64,000 bases of DNA, taken from contig NZ_JAADJU010000005.1 in NCBI RefSeq assembly GCF_012933545.1, positions 62,001 through 126,000 of the forward strand, in the 5' to 3' direction. This document shows, one piece after another, positions 18,567-27,299 of this stretch. The notes under the pieces were generated by a model that worked only from the letters and a program-made list of their open reading frames with translations, made no database searches and was not told the DNA's origin. Position 1 is the first letter of the stretch; each line of letters opens with the position of its first letter. This stretch comes from Rouxiella aceris. Its GTDB lineage: Bacteria > Pseudomonadota > Gammaproteobacteria > Enterobacterales > Enterobacteriaceae. The position numbers and the translations under genes were made by a program.

Positions 18567-19550
18567 TTAGATTGTGCCGCCGAGGGAGAGTCGATAATGC
18601 AGGTCAACGTTTTCAATTGTTGGAAGTTTATTTATTTTCTTTAGCATAATTTCCGCCGCCACTTTACCTATTTCAAAACGTGGCGTAATGACACTGGCAA
18701 GCGCCGGGGTAGTCGCCAAACCAATATCCAGGCCATGGAAGCCTGAAATAGCCATCTCTTGCGGAACCTGAATACCCAATTTAATACATTCCTGTAAAAC
18801 GCCTACGGCAATATCATCATTAGTGCAAAGTACGGCATTAATTTGCGGAAAAAGCTGCCGAGCCAGGGTGAGCATTCCGCCGCCAATCGATACCGAGGAA
18901 ACTTTATTTGGCGTAATATGTTGCGGTGTAAGCTGATTGTTTTCCATCGCTTTACTGTAACCGGCATAGCGTTTCATATCGCGCGCGTCAGACATGGAAC
19001 CAAAATAGACCACCTGCTGCTTGCCGCTGGCGATTAATGCCGATGCCATATCGTATCCGGCCTGAAAATTGTCAAAACCGACGGCAATACGCCCCTGAAC
19101 AGCGTCAATATCCATAACCTGAGCAATGGGAATATCGGCAGCATTAAGATATTTATCGGCTTTGAGGGTATGCACCGACTCGGTGAGGATCAGCCCCGCC
19201 AGCCGATAACTCAGCAGATTGATGATATGTTCTTCTTCGCGCTCTTTGCTGTAATCATAATTGACCACCAGCGTCTGGTAACCTTGTTGCGAGGTGACTG
19301 ATTCAATGCCTGCCAGCAAATCCGAGAAAATCTGATTGTTAAAAGAGGGCACCAGAATGCCGATCTTTTTGCTTTGATTCTGCTTTTCAACTTCTTCCAG
19401 CGGAAAACCGACTTCTTGCATCACCCTGGTAATGCGTTCGCGGGTTTCCGGCGAGACTTTTTCCGGTGTACGCAGAAAGCGGCTGACAGTCATTTTGGTG
19501 ACGTCGGCGAGTAACGCGATATCTTGCAGGGTGACGCGTTGGTTTCTCAT
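18567..19550 (-). CDS. LacI-family repressor, IdnR/GntR-like
   Basis: 327 residues. N-terminal LacI helix-turn-helix (RVTLQDIALLADVTKMTVSRFLRTPEKVS), then a periplasmic-binding-fold sensor domain. Internal blocks KIGILVPSFNNQIFSDLLAGIESVT, INLLSYRLAGLILTE and ISGFHGLDIG follow E. coli IdnR closely, the regulator of L-idonate/5-ketogluconate genes. Divergent from the IdnO gene at 19898 and upstream of the MFS transporter, so it should control both. The effector is probably a keto- or aldonic acid; identity not readable. Confidence 0.88.
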   Translation of the reverse strand: MRNQRVTLQDIALLADVTKMTVSRFLRTPEKVSPETRERITRVMQEVGFPLEEVEKQNQSKKIGILVPSFNNQIFSDLLAGIESVTSQQGYQTLVVNYDYSKEREEEHIINLLSYRLAGLILTESVHTLKADKYLNAADIPIAQVMDIDAVQGRIAVGFDNFQAGYDMASALIASGKQQVVYFGSMSDARDMKRYAGYSKAMENNQLTPQHITPNKVSSVSIGGGMLTLARQLFPQINAVLCTNDDIAVGVLQECIKLGIQVPQEMAISGFHGLDIGLATTPALASVITPRFEIGKVAAEIMLKKINKLPTIENVDLHYRLSLGGTI

Positions 19551-19755
19551 CCGGGAGTCCTGGGCAAGTCAAAGGGCGATGAAGGGGAATACCGTTTATG
19601 TTAGCAAAATGATATGCCGTTAACAACGCACGATGGTAAAGCAAAAAACTTTTATTTTCATAAAGATGACACCTTTTGTGCGCAATGTATCTGCGCGGTA
19701 CCGGTAAAAATTTGTCTTAGCGGGCCAGGCAGGACGACTGAGATCACGCTTGCGG

Positions 19756-19800
19756 TAACAGAGTTTGTTAACACCGTATAAGGTGATCTGCATCACAGTT
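19756..19800 (+). promoter_or_regulatory. CRP site and repressor half-sites before idnO
   Basis: AGGTGATCTGCATCACAGTT (19781-19800) fits CRP: GGTGA-N6-TCACA, nine of ten core bases. Just upstream TAACA-GAGTT-TGTTA (19756-19770) and the palindrome TGTTAACA (19766-19773) resemble GntR/IdnR half-sites. The idnO start is 98 bases downstream. The CRP call is good; the repressor call is weak. Confidence 0.6.
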
Positions 19801-19897
19801 CTCGGCGGGGTAAACCGCTTTGATGACGGAAACACCATCGACTTATGGCGTTCGCGCCTTATGCGGACTTCTTGCTACCTGCCGTCAGGAAAAAATA

Positions 19898-20662
19898 ATG
19901 ACCAATTTATTCTCGCTGGATAACAAAAATATTCTGATCACCGGTTCTTCCCGCGGCCTGGGATCTTTGCTGGCCAAAGGGCTGGCAGAGCAGGGGGCTG
20001 CCGTTATTATCAACAGTACCCGCCAGGACTCTGCCGAGAAAGCGGCAGAAAAGTTACGTGCCGAGGGTTTGATTGCCCATGCCCTGGCTTTTGACGTCAC
20101 CGACAGCCAGGCGGTCCAGCAGGCGATTGATCGCATTGAAAATGAAATTGGCGCCATTGATGTGCTGATTAATAACGCTGGTATCCAGCGTCGTCACAAG
20201 TTTACCGAGTTTCCGGAAAAAGACTGGGATGACATCGTGGCGGTAAACCAAAAGTCGGTGTTTTTGGTTTCTCAGGCAGTGGCGCGCTATATGATCAAAC
20301 GTGAGCGCGGCAAAATCATTAATATCGGTTCGATCCAAAGTGAGCTGGGTCGCGATACCATCACCCCTTATGCCGCATCGAAAGGCGCGGTGAAAATGCT
20401 GACGCGCGGCATGTGCGTTGAGCTGGCGCGCTATAATATTCAGGTCAACGGCATTGCGCCGGGCTACTTTAAAACTGATATGACCCAGGCGCTGGTGGAT
20501 GACAAAGCTTTCTCCGACTGGCTGTGCAAGCGTACACCAGCCGCACGCTGGGGCAATCCGGAAGAGTTGATCGGCGGCGCAGTCTTTCTGTCGTCGCGGG
20601 CATCTGATTTCGTTAACGGCCATTTACTGTTTATTGATGGTGGTATGTTGGCTGCTGTTTAA
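19898..20662 (+). CDS. idnO: Gluconate 5-dehydrogenase (5-ketogluconate reductase), IdnO-type
   Basis: 254 residues, the length of E. coli IdnO, from ATG 19898 (CAGGAAAAA upstream; the frame also runs 26 codons further up without an RBS). Classical SDR: NAD(P) loop TGSSRGLG at 15-22, NNAG, catalytic Tyr/Lys in YAASKGAVKMLTRGM. Long stretches match E. coli IdnO (IQRRHKFTEFPE, SELGRDTITPYAASKGA, LCKRTPAARWG). Reaction: 5-keto-D-gluconate to D-gluconate with NAD(P)H, in the cytosol. First gene of a two-SDR operon. Confidence 0.93.
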   Translation: MTNLFSLDNKNILITGSSRGLGSLLAKGLAEQGAAVIINSTRQDSAEKAAEKLRAEGLIAHALAFDVTDSQAVQQAIDRIENEIGAIDVLINNAGIQRRHKFTEFPEKDWDDIVAVNQKSVFLVSQAVARYMIKRERGKIINIGSIQSELGRDTITPYAASKGAVKMLTRGMCVELARYNIQVNGIAPGYFKTDMTQALVDDKAFSDWLCKRTPAARWGNPEELIGGAVFLSSRASDFVNGHLLFIDGGMLAAV

Positions 20663-20682
20663 CCCGCAATTGAGAGCCCTGA

Positions 20683-21438
20683 ATGAAGCAAAGTGAAAAG
20701 AAAATTGCCCTGATCACCGGGGCCGGGAGTGGTATCGGGCTGAGCGCGACCAAGGCCCTGGTCGCCAGCGGATTTCTGGTCATTATGACCGGACGTAATC
20801 AGCAGAAGCTGGAGCAGGCGGCGGCAGGTTTTGCCCCCGGGCAAACCTGTGTGCTTACCGTAGATGTCACCGACCCACAGTCGGTTACCGCACTATTTTC
20901 CCAGGTAGAGCAAACCTTCGGGCGACTGGATGTACTGTTTAACAATGCCGGTAATAACGTCAAGGAGCTGCCGATAGAAGATCAGCCGGTTGAGGACTGG
21001 CTAACGGTGATCAATACCAACCTGACCGGCACTTATCTTTGTACCCAGGCAGCGGTGCGGCTGATGAAACAGCAAAGGCCGATGGGCGGACGGATCATTA
21101 ACAATGGCTCGGTGTCGGCGCAAAGTCCGCGACCTCATTCCTCGCCTTATACGGCCAGTAAACATGCCATTACCGGGTTAACAAAATGCACCGCGCTTGA
21201 CGGTCGTAAATATAATATCGCCTGTGGACAAATCGATGTCGGCAATGCTTCTACCGATATGGGCAATAAGGCACTGGCAGGGCGCATCCAGGCGGATGGC
21301 GAAATTGCGCCAGAGCCGGTGATCCCGGTGGAACGGGTGGGGGAAGCGGTGGCATTTATGGCCAGTCAGCCGGAGGGGACCAATATTCTTACCCTGACGC
21401 TAATGGCTAGCGCAATGCCGCTGGTGGGACGCGGTTAA
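20683..21438 (+). CDS. Short-chain dehydrogenase, unknown substrate
   Basis: 251 residues, 20 bases after idnO and surely cotranscribed. SDR features: TGAGSGIG (12-19), NNAGNN, catalytic SSPYTASKHAITGLTKC. The glycine loop is followed by MTGRNQQK, with an Arg that suggests NADP. The C-terminus LTLTLMASAMPLVGRG is the classical-SDR ending common in fungal/plant-type members. Probably oxidises or reduces another sugar acid of the same pathway. Not KduD by sequence. Confidence 0.85.
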   Translation: MKQSEKKIALITGAGSGIGLSATKALVASGFLVIMTGRNQQKLEQAAAGFAPGQTCVLTVDVTDPQSVTALFSQVEQTFGRLDVLFNNAGNNVKELPIEDQPVEDWLTVINTNLTGTYLCTQAAVRLMKQQRPMGGRIINNGSVSAQSPRPHSSPYTASKHAITGLTKCTALDGRKYNIACGQIDVGNASTDMGNKALAGRIQADGEIAPEPVIPVERVGEAVAFMASQPEGTNILTLTLMASAMPLVGRG

Positions 21439-21445
21439 TCTTTAT

Positions 21446-21490
21446 GCCGATAAGGTGTTGAAGCATGCCTTATCGGCTGCCTGTTATTTT
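21446..21490 (+). terminator. Terminator after SDR operon
   Basis: GCCGATAAGG (21446-21455) pairs with CCTTATCGGC (21468-21477) around a 12-base loop. TGCCTGTTATTTTT follows, overlapping the 3' end of the convergent AraC gene. Confidence 0.7.
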
Positions 21491-22338
21491 TGCATATTAT
21501 TTTTGCGATACTGCAAGGGGGTTTCACCAATTCTATTTTTAAAAGAACTGATAAAATAAGTGACATCTGAAAACCCCACGGCCAGCGCAATATCATTAAC
21601 ACTTATTGGACTGCGTAATAATAATTCACAGGATTTTCTTAAGCGGAAGGTGGTTAAGTAGTCATGGACTTTTTCGCCGGTTTCATGATGAAATCGCCGG
21701 GAAACATAGCTGCGTGACTTGCCTAAATAGTCTGCCAGATTATCCAGACTGAATTTCTCAGTATAATTCTCTTCGATCCAAAGCATAATTTTGGTTGAAA
21801 TCAGATTATCTTGCACGGTGAGCATGCTTTTATGTTCAGGCAACATACTAAACAACGTTAATAGCAGACAGATAGCGCTCTCGCTATCGAGCTGATTTTT
21901 TTCTGTCAGCTGCGCGTAACGTACAAATAAATGATCAAGAAAATCATGAATATCTGCCACGTCAGCAATAAAGGCTTCACTGCCGCGTAGTGAGATCTGA
22001 CTTAATTGCTGATAATTTTTAGGAAAGTTTTTCAGGATGGGCAGGATGGCATTCTGATCAATATGGATAATTGTTCGTCGATAAATTTCGGTCGAACTTT
22101 CTTCAATCATGATTTTATGCAATGTCAGAGGAGGGAAGAAAAAAATCCTTCCAGGCCTCAGCGTATAATGTTTGTTATCAACGATAACCACACCATATCC
22201 CTGCTCCACATACAGCATTTCCAGGCACTGATGCCAATGATGGTAGCGTACGCTATTGGCGTAAAGCCGATTGAAAGAGACGATATTGTCATTGAGTGAA
22301 ATAAGCTCAAGGCGTTCAGATTTTTCTTTTTCGTCCAT
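21484..22338 (-). CDS. AraC-family regulator with cupin sensor domain
   Basis: 284 residues. N-terminal cupin-like sensor (VRYHHWHQCLEMLYVEQGYG, LRPGRIFFFPPLTLHKI) and a C-terminal AraC DNA-binding pair (FSLDNLADYLGKSRSYVSRRFHHETGEKV, SVNDIALAVGFSDVTYFISSFKNRIGETPLQYR). This is the layout of carbohydrate activators such as RhaS/RhaR and MelR. Divergent from the GH88 gene across 191 bases that contain a CRP-like site, so it most likely activates that operon on binding a breakdown product. Confidence 0.88.
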   Translation of the reverse strand: MDEKEKSERLELISLNDNIVSFNRLYANSVRYHHWHQCLEMLYVEQGYGVVIVDNKHYTLRPGRIFFFPPLTLHKIMIEESSTEIYRRTIIHIDQNAILPILKNFPKNYQQLSQISLRGSEAFIADVADIHDFLDHLFVRYAQLTEKNQLDSESAICLLLTLFSMLPEHKSMLTVQDNLISTKIMLWIEENYTEKFSLDNLADYLGKSRSYVSRRFHHETGEKVHDYLTTFRLRKSCELLLRSPISVNDIALAVGFSDVTYFISSFKNRIGETPLQYRKNNMQK

Positions 22339-22429
22339 GATGCAATATTTTTAAGTTTTCTGGCCGTAAATCCTATTAGTAACCAATAGTTTTAAATTTA
22401 CAAGAACGTAGCCTCACAAACCTTGCGCG

Positions 22430-22449
22430 GATGTGATCGAGATAACATT
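22430..22449 (+). promoter_or_regulatory. CRP-like site upstream of GH88 operon
   Basis: TGTGATCGAGATAACA (22432-22447) has the exact left half TGTGA and right half TAACA (one mismatch from TCACA) at 6-base spacing. It is 83 bases upstream of the GH88 start, suitable for class I or II activation. Confidence 0.55.
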
Positions 22450-22529
22450 TTAGCGAACGGCCATTTCATTATTCTCTGCTCAGTCAACAGACACCCATCT
22501 GGCCTATTTAGCTGAAAAGGAACCAAAGC

Positions 22530-23720
22530 ATGTTAGATAATATCGTTAAAGAACCTTTGCACGGATTTGCAGAGGAGACCGTCGAACAGCGTCAATTTTA
22601 CGACGAGTTAATTTCTGCCCGTGCCCAAGTTCTTGCGCTGATTAGTCGTAATTTAACGGATTTTGGTGATAAGTATCCCGCAGAAACCTGCCTTGATGGC
22701 CAATACCCCTTAACAGAGAATGTTGAATGGACCACCAGTTTCTGGACGGGACAGTTGTGGCTGGCCTGGGAAATGAGCGGCGATGAAAAGTTTCGTCATA
22801 TGGCAGAAAGGCATGTGCGTTCATTTGGATTACGTATTGCAGGCAGAGTGGATACCAATACCCACGATCTGGGCTTTCTTTATACGCTATCTTGCGTGGC
22901 TGCATGGCGTCTTACGGGAAATCGCCAGGCACGGGGTTTTTCGTTATTAGCTGCGGAAGCCTTGCTAGAGCGTTTTCATGCCAAAGCAAAAATTATTCAG
23001 GCCTGGGGAGATTTGCGCGATCCGGAACAGGCCGGTCGGATGATTATTGACTGCAATATGAATCTGCCGCTGCTGTATTGGGCCAGCGAGCAAAGCGGAG
23101 ATATGCGCTTTGCGCAGGCAGCTTATGACCACGTCAGTCAGGCCGCCCGTTATTTGATCCGTGAGGACAGCTCCACCTATCACACCTATTACATGGATAG
23201 TCTGACCGGGGCACCGCTTTACGGTAATACCCAGCAAGGCTATGCCGATGATTCCTGCTGGTCACGCGGCCAGGCATGGGGCATTTATGGTTTTACCCTC
23301 AGTTACCTTTATACCGGTGATCAGGCATTGCTTGAGCACGCCAAAAGGCTGGCAAACTACTTCCTTAATCGCCTGCCGAAAGACGGTATCTGTCATTGGG
23401 ATCTGGCGCTAAACGGCACAGACGCATTGCGCGATTCCTCAGCGGCCGCCATTGCGGTCTGCGCATTGCTGGAATTAAGTAAACAGTTGCCGGTTATTGA
23501 TGCGCATCGCAAAAGCTATGAAATTGCCGCCAGGCATATGATGTCCTCCCTGACGCGTAGTTATTTGACCCGACTTGAAGATAAGGGGACGGGTTTACTA
23601 AACCACAGTGTTTATCACTATGCGTCAAATAAAGGTGTCGATGAATGTAGCATCTGGGGCGACTATTTTTATGTCGAAGCGCTGGTGCGTATGACGCAAA
23701 GCTGGAAATTATATTGGTGA
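22530..23720 (+). CDS. GH88 unsaturated glucuronyl hydrolase
   Basis: 396 residues, ATG 22530 after AAAAGGAA. Family GH88 signatures: WTTSFWTGQLWLAWE (68-81), THDLGFLY with Asp113, IIDCNMNLPLLYWAS with Asp174, and GYADDSCWSRGQAWGIYGF. Asp113 and Asp174 line up with the catalytic pair known in Bacillus UGL (88 and 149). The enzyme hydrates the 4,5 double bond left by polysaccharide lyases and releases an unsaturated uronate that rearranges to a keto-uronate. No signal peptide, so cytosolic: it acts after import. First gene of the operon with the BNR_4 protein. GH105 was considered; the SFWTG and IIDCNMN blocks favour GH88. Confidence 0.9.
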   Translation: MLDNIVKEPLHGFAEETVEQRQFYDELISARAQVLALISRNLTDFGDKYPAETCLDGQYPLTENVEWTTSFWTGQLWLAWEMSGDEKFRHMAERHVRSFGLRIAGRVDTNTHDLGFLYTLSCVAAWRLTGNRQARGFSLLAAEALLERFHAKAKIIQAWGDLRDPEQAGRMIIDCNMNLPLLYWASEQSGDMRFAQAAYDHVSQAARYLIREDSSTYHTYYMDSLTGAPLYGNTQQGYADDSCWSRGQAWGIYGFTLSYLYTGDQALLEHAKRLANYFLNRLPKDGICHWDLALNGTDALRDSSAAAIAVCALLELSKQLPVIDAHRKSYEIAARHMMSSLTRSYLTRLEDKGTGLLNHSVYHYASNKGVDECSIWGDYFYVEALVRMTQSWKLYW

Positions 23721-23794
23721 TCCGGTCACGACGTTGACAGGAAACACAAGGTGTTATTAATAGCACCGCTAAATCCTATCAGGCGGGAGAAAAA

Positions 23795-25111
23795 ATGAAC
23801 GTAGTGGATAAACATAATCAGGCAACGATGGAGTCGGTGATTGGCTCCTGTTGTTCTGATTTCACAGTGGAATACGCCTTATTGGTAAAGGATAAGTTTT
23901 ACGTTGCCTACTACAACGCAGAACACTGCATTACTGTTGCCAGCCGCAAGCCAGAAGAAAGCCAGTGGACAATCAGTCAGCCACAGGGCAAATGGCTGGC
24001 GGATAAAAAGCGCTATATGCATCAGACCGAGTTTGACAGCCATAACTATCTGACGTTGGCCATGGATAATCAGGGCCACCTGCATTTATCGGGCAATATG
24101 CACAAAGACCAAATGGTCTGGTTTCGTTCTGTCAGGCCCTATGACATTCATTCATTGGTGCAGCGCACCATGATTGGTGAACGGGAACAGAGTGCCACAT
24201 ATCCATTATTTTTTTATGGCCGCCAGGGCGAGCTGTTGTTTCGCTATCGTGACGGAGAAAGTGGTAATGGCGACGATATTTATAACCGTTGGGATGAGTC
24301 ACAACGTCGTTGGACCCGGTTACTGGCGCAGCCTTTGCTCTCCGGTAATGGCTTACGCAATGCCTATGCCCGTCTGCCGATATTTGGACCGGATGACCAA
24401 TGGCATATGGTCTGGATGTGGCGCGAAACACCCCATTGTGAAACCAACCATCACCTATGTTATGCCTGCAGCCCCGATCTGCTGCACTGGTACAGCCACA
24501 GTGGGCAGATGTTTACGCTGCCGATGACGTCGGAAACTGGCGATATTGTTGATCCCGCTCCGGTTGAACAAGGATTGATAAATATGAGTCAGAACCTGGG
24601 CTTTGATAGTCAGGGTCGGGTCTTGATCACTTGGCACCGCTATGACTCATCAGGCTGCTCGCAGGCATGGATCGCGCGCCCCGAGGGCGACCACTGGCTG
24701 ATCAGACAAATGAGTGACTGGAATTTTAGATGGAATTTCAAAGGGATGGGTTCTATACCTCCGGAAGTTATTATCTCTGCAGCCCGGCCGGAAAATGGTC
24801 AACTAATAGTCAGTTTCCAGCTCAGTGATGGTCGCAGCGGTCAGTGGCATCTGCAGGAAGAAAACCTGGCGGTGACTGAAACACGCCTGCTTGCCGTCAA
24901 CCCCTTACCTGAAATTTTCTATCAGTGCCGGCAGACTTTCTCCCGTCAGGGCGAAGTTCAGGTCGTCCCCGAGTTGTATCGTCCTTACCCGCGTCATTTT
25001 CTGCGCTGGGAAGCCTTGCCTATTCACCGAGATCTGGCATCGGGTCAACAGGTTTTACCTGGACAACTCAGCGTCATTAGCCTGATCTCTCCTCATGACC
25101 ATAAGGAATAA
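23795..25111 (+). CDS. BNR_4 beta-propeller protein, probable polysaccharide lyase
   Basis: 438 residues, good GGGAG site, no signal peptide. Repeating beta-propeller blades and the hallmark FDSHNYLTLAMDNQGHLHLSGNMH (split here over residues 80-103; His83 and His103 likely catalytic or metal-near) identify the BNR_4 family (PF15892). Characterised lyases of this fold include ulvan lyases (PL24/25) and the rhamnose-alpha-1,4-glucuronate lyase (PL42, by recollection). Such an enzyme would make the unsaturated glucuronate ends that the upstream GH88 removes. A cytosolic location is unusual for such lyases and implies a di- or short oligosaccharide substrate. Lyase activity is inference from fold and operon. 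Confidence 0.8.
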   Translation: MNVVDKHNQATMESVIGSCCSDFTVEYALLVKDKFYVAYYNAEHCITVASRKPEESQWTISQPQGKWLADKKRYMHQTEFDSHNYLTLAMDNQGHLHLSGNMHKDQMVWFRSVRPYDIHSLVQRTMIGEREQSATYPLFFYGRQGELLFRYRDGESGNGDDIYNRWDESQRRWTRLLAQPLLSGNGLRNAYARLPIFGPDDQWHMVWMWRETPHCETNHHLCYACSPDLLHWYSHSGQMFTLPMTSETGDIVDPAPVEQGLINMSQNLGFDSQGRVLITWHRYDSSGCSQAWIARPEGDHWLIRQMSDWNFRWNFKGMGSIPPEVIISAARPENGQLIVSFQLSDGRSGQWHLQEENLAVTETRLLAVNPLPEIFYQCRQTFSRQGEVQVVPELYRPYPRHFLRWEALPIHRDLASGQQVLPGQLSVISLISPHDHKE

Positions 25112-25114
25112 ACC

Positions 25115-26386
25115 ATGTCATTACCCATGCTCAATAGGTCAGCCTATATACGGATCAGTTTAAGTCTTTTTTTCTTCTACTTTGCCTGGTCGATAAGCTG
25201 GTCCTTTCTGGCTATCTGGTTGGCAGATAACATCGGTTTTACCAGTACCCAGATAGGTTATACCCTATCAATCAATGCACTATTTGCCCTGGCAATCAAA
25301 CCGGTATTCGGTTTTATCATGGATAAACTCGGGCTTAAAAAATGGCTGTTAATCGCGGTGGCGACCGCTTCCGTGCTGGCTGCACCGTTTTTTATTTACG
25401 TCTATCAGACGCTGCTGCAGAGCCATATGCTCTTGGGCATGCTTTTAGGCGGAGCCTATCTTGGTACCGCCTATCTGGCAGGGATACTGGTTTTTGAATC
25501 CTATGCCGATCGCTACAGCCGAGCCTTTGGCTTTGAGTTTGGTCGGGTGCGTATGTGGGGGTCATTAGGTTGGGCAATAGCCGCCATATTTTCAGGCCAA
25601 CTGTTTAATATTAACCCGCATATCAATTTTACCATTACCTCGGTGGCTGCCGTCGTGGTGTTACTGATTTTGCTGACGTTAAGAACGCAGGGGGAAGGTA
25701 TCAACTGGCAGGCCGTCAATGAAGCCAGAAAAGACAAAGTCTGTGCTAAAGATGTTAGGGCATTTTTCCAGCATGCCAGTTTTTGGGGACTGATGCTGTT
25801 TTATGGCGGCATTATCTGGATGATGCAAAGTGCCGAGCAGCAGTTTCCGCGCTACTTCGTCAGCTTCTTTGACACTCATCAGCAGGGAAACTCAGTGTTG
25901 GGCTATATGGGGTTTGTCCAGTCTGCCTGCGAATTTGTGCTGATGTTTTTTATTCCACTATTGATTAACCGTATCGGGCCCAAAAATGGATTATTGATGG
26001 CGGGTTTTATCATCGGGACGCGTTTAGTGTTATCGGCCTTGGCCACACAGCCCTGGATGATTATTGTGCTCAAGCCACTGTATGGACTGGAAATGACCTT
26101 GTTGCTGGTTTCTATTTTTAAATTTCTCGCCGAGAATTTTGATAAACGCATGACCGGGACGATTTATATGGTACTGGGTTGTTTTAATTATCTGGGAATC
26201 ACTGCCATTAATCCTATTGCCGGTTATTTCTATGATAAACACGGTTTTGCGACCACCTATCTTTTTATGGGGGTAATTGCCTGGCTGATTACCCTGACAG
26301 GTTTAAAACTTCTCGGCGGCAAGACGAAATTACGCAATATTATCAGTGATGATAACAAATTAGCTCATCTGCTGGAGAGGAAATAA
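25115..26386 (+). CDS. Oligosaccharide:H+ symporter-type MFS (LacY-like)
   Basis: 423 residues, twelve helices, three bases after the lyase gene with AAGGAA as its ribosome site, so cotranscribed. The opening ISLSLFFFYFAWSISWSFLAIWL, the loop motif GFIMDKLGLKKWLL and FGRVRMWGSLGWAIAA match the LacY/RafB/CscB family. The Dickeya rhamnogalacturonide carrier RhiT is a related precedent. Expected to bring the uronate oligosaccharide from periplasm to cytosol with protons. Confidence 0.87.
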   Translation: MSLPMLNRSAYIRISLSLFFFYFAWSISWSFLAIWLADNIGFTSTQIGYTLSINALFALAIKPVFGFIMDKLGLKKWLLIAVATASVLAAPFFIYVYQTLLQSHMLLGMLLGGAYLGTAYLAGILVFESYADRYSRAFGFEFGRVRMWGSLGWAIAAIFSGQLFNINPHINFTITSVAAVVVLLILLTLRTQGEGINWQAVNEARKDKVCAKDVRAFFQHASFWGLMLFYGGIIWMMQSAEQQFPRYFVSFFDTHQQGNSVLGYMGFVQSACEFVLMFFIPLLINRIGPKNGLLMAGFIIGTRLVLSALATQPWMIIVLKPLYGLEMTLLLVSIFKFLAENFDKRMTGTIYMVLGCFNYLGITAINPIAGYFYDKHGFATTYLFMGVIAWLITLTGLKLLGGKTKLRNIISDDNKLAHLLERK

Positions 26387-26558
26387 TTAACCAGTAATAC
26401 CCTTTACCAGGTTATAGCTTCAACTATTATCCACTATCTAACGTTTTACCATGGCCATATTTTAACCGGTTAGGGCATTCTCTTGCCCAAGAATAAGCTA
26501 AATAACAAATAATATGATGATGTTTTTTACCAACCAATAAAAATAAGAGTGCAATTAA

Positions 26559-27254
26559 ATGAAAAAAATAATATCAGCGATTACCGTTGCGGGTTTTCTT
26601 TACTCTGTCTCTTCCTATGCTGCCGGTCCGTGGATTGAAGCGCGTGAAGCCTTTAACTCGGCATCAGAACAACATGAATTTATGATGCGTGGAGGTTATA
26701 ATTTTATTAATGGAGCAGGCATTATGTTGACCAATGCCTACAGTGTCGATAAATACAATCAGTTTAAACATAGTTATAATGAACTTGAGAGTTGGTATCC
26801 GCTGTTTAAACCTACTCAGTTTTTTACAATTTTACCGGCATTAATCATTACTGATAGCGCCAGTGGTTCAACGGTTTCACCTTATATGGATTTTAATTAT
26901 AAATTTACGCCTGATTTTAATGTCACCTTTCGCTATCGCTATAATAATAAAAATTATGATAGTGTCGATAATCAGGGGCGTTATGATAAAGACAGTACTC
27001 ATCAGTTTGTCATGTACTGGAATTTGAAAATTAACGATACCTGGGCGTATACCTTTGAGCCAGATTACTACATTCATATTAATGACTATAATAGTAAAAA
27101 CGGGAAAGATCATAATTGGGAGTTAAACAATAAATTGACTTATACCTGGGATAAAAACTGGAAACCTTATGTCGAGGCATCATGGCTGGATCGTTGGGAT
27201 TTGTATAATCGTGAGCAGTATCGTTTTCGTGTCGGTATTCGTTATTCCTTCTGA
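26559..27254 (+). CDS. KdgM/NanC-family oligosaccharide porin
   Basis: 231 residues with a signal peptide (MKKIISAITVAGFLYSVSSYA, cut before AGPW). The mature part has alternating aromatic beta-strands, the motif FRYRYNNKNYD and a C-terminal strand YRFRVGIRYSF ending in Phe, as needed for outer-membrane insertion. KdgM and NanC are 12-stranded channels for acidic oligosaccharides; basic residues along the strands would suit a uronate. It has its own 172-base upstream gap, so may have its own promoter within the regulon. Confidence 0.88.
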   Translation: MKKIISAITVAGFLYSVSSYAAGPWIEAREAFNSASEQHEFMMRGGYNFINGAGIMLTNAYSVDKYNQFKHSYNELESWYPLFKPTQFFTILPALIITDSASGSTVSPYMDFNYKFTPDFNVTFRYRYNNKNYDSVDNQGRYDKDSTHQFVMYWNLKINDTWAYTFEPDYYIHINDYNSKNGKDHNWELNNKLTYTWDKNWKPYVEASWLDRWDLYNREQYRFRVGIRYSF

Positions 27255-27299
27255 TGACTTAACCGGTAATCTATCATTATCCTAATACAGGAACAAAAA

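Noticed and set aside
20683..21438. Second SDR as KduD for the GH88 product
   Set aside because: Sequence blocks differ from KduD, and it is cotranscribed with idnO, not with the GH88 operon.
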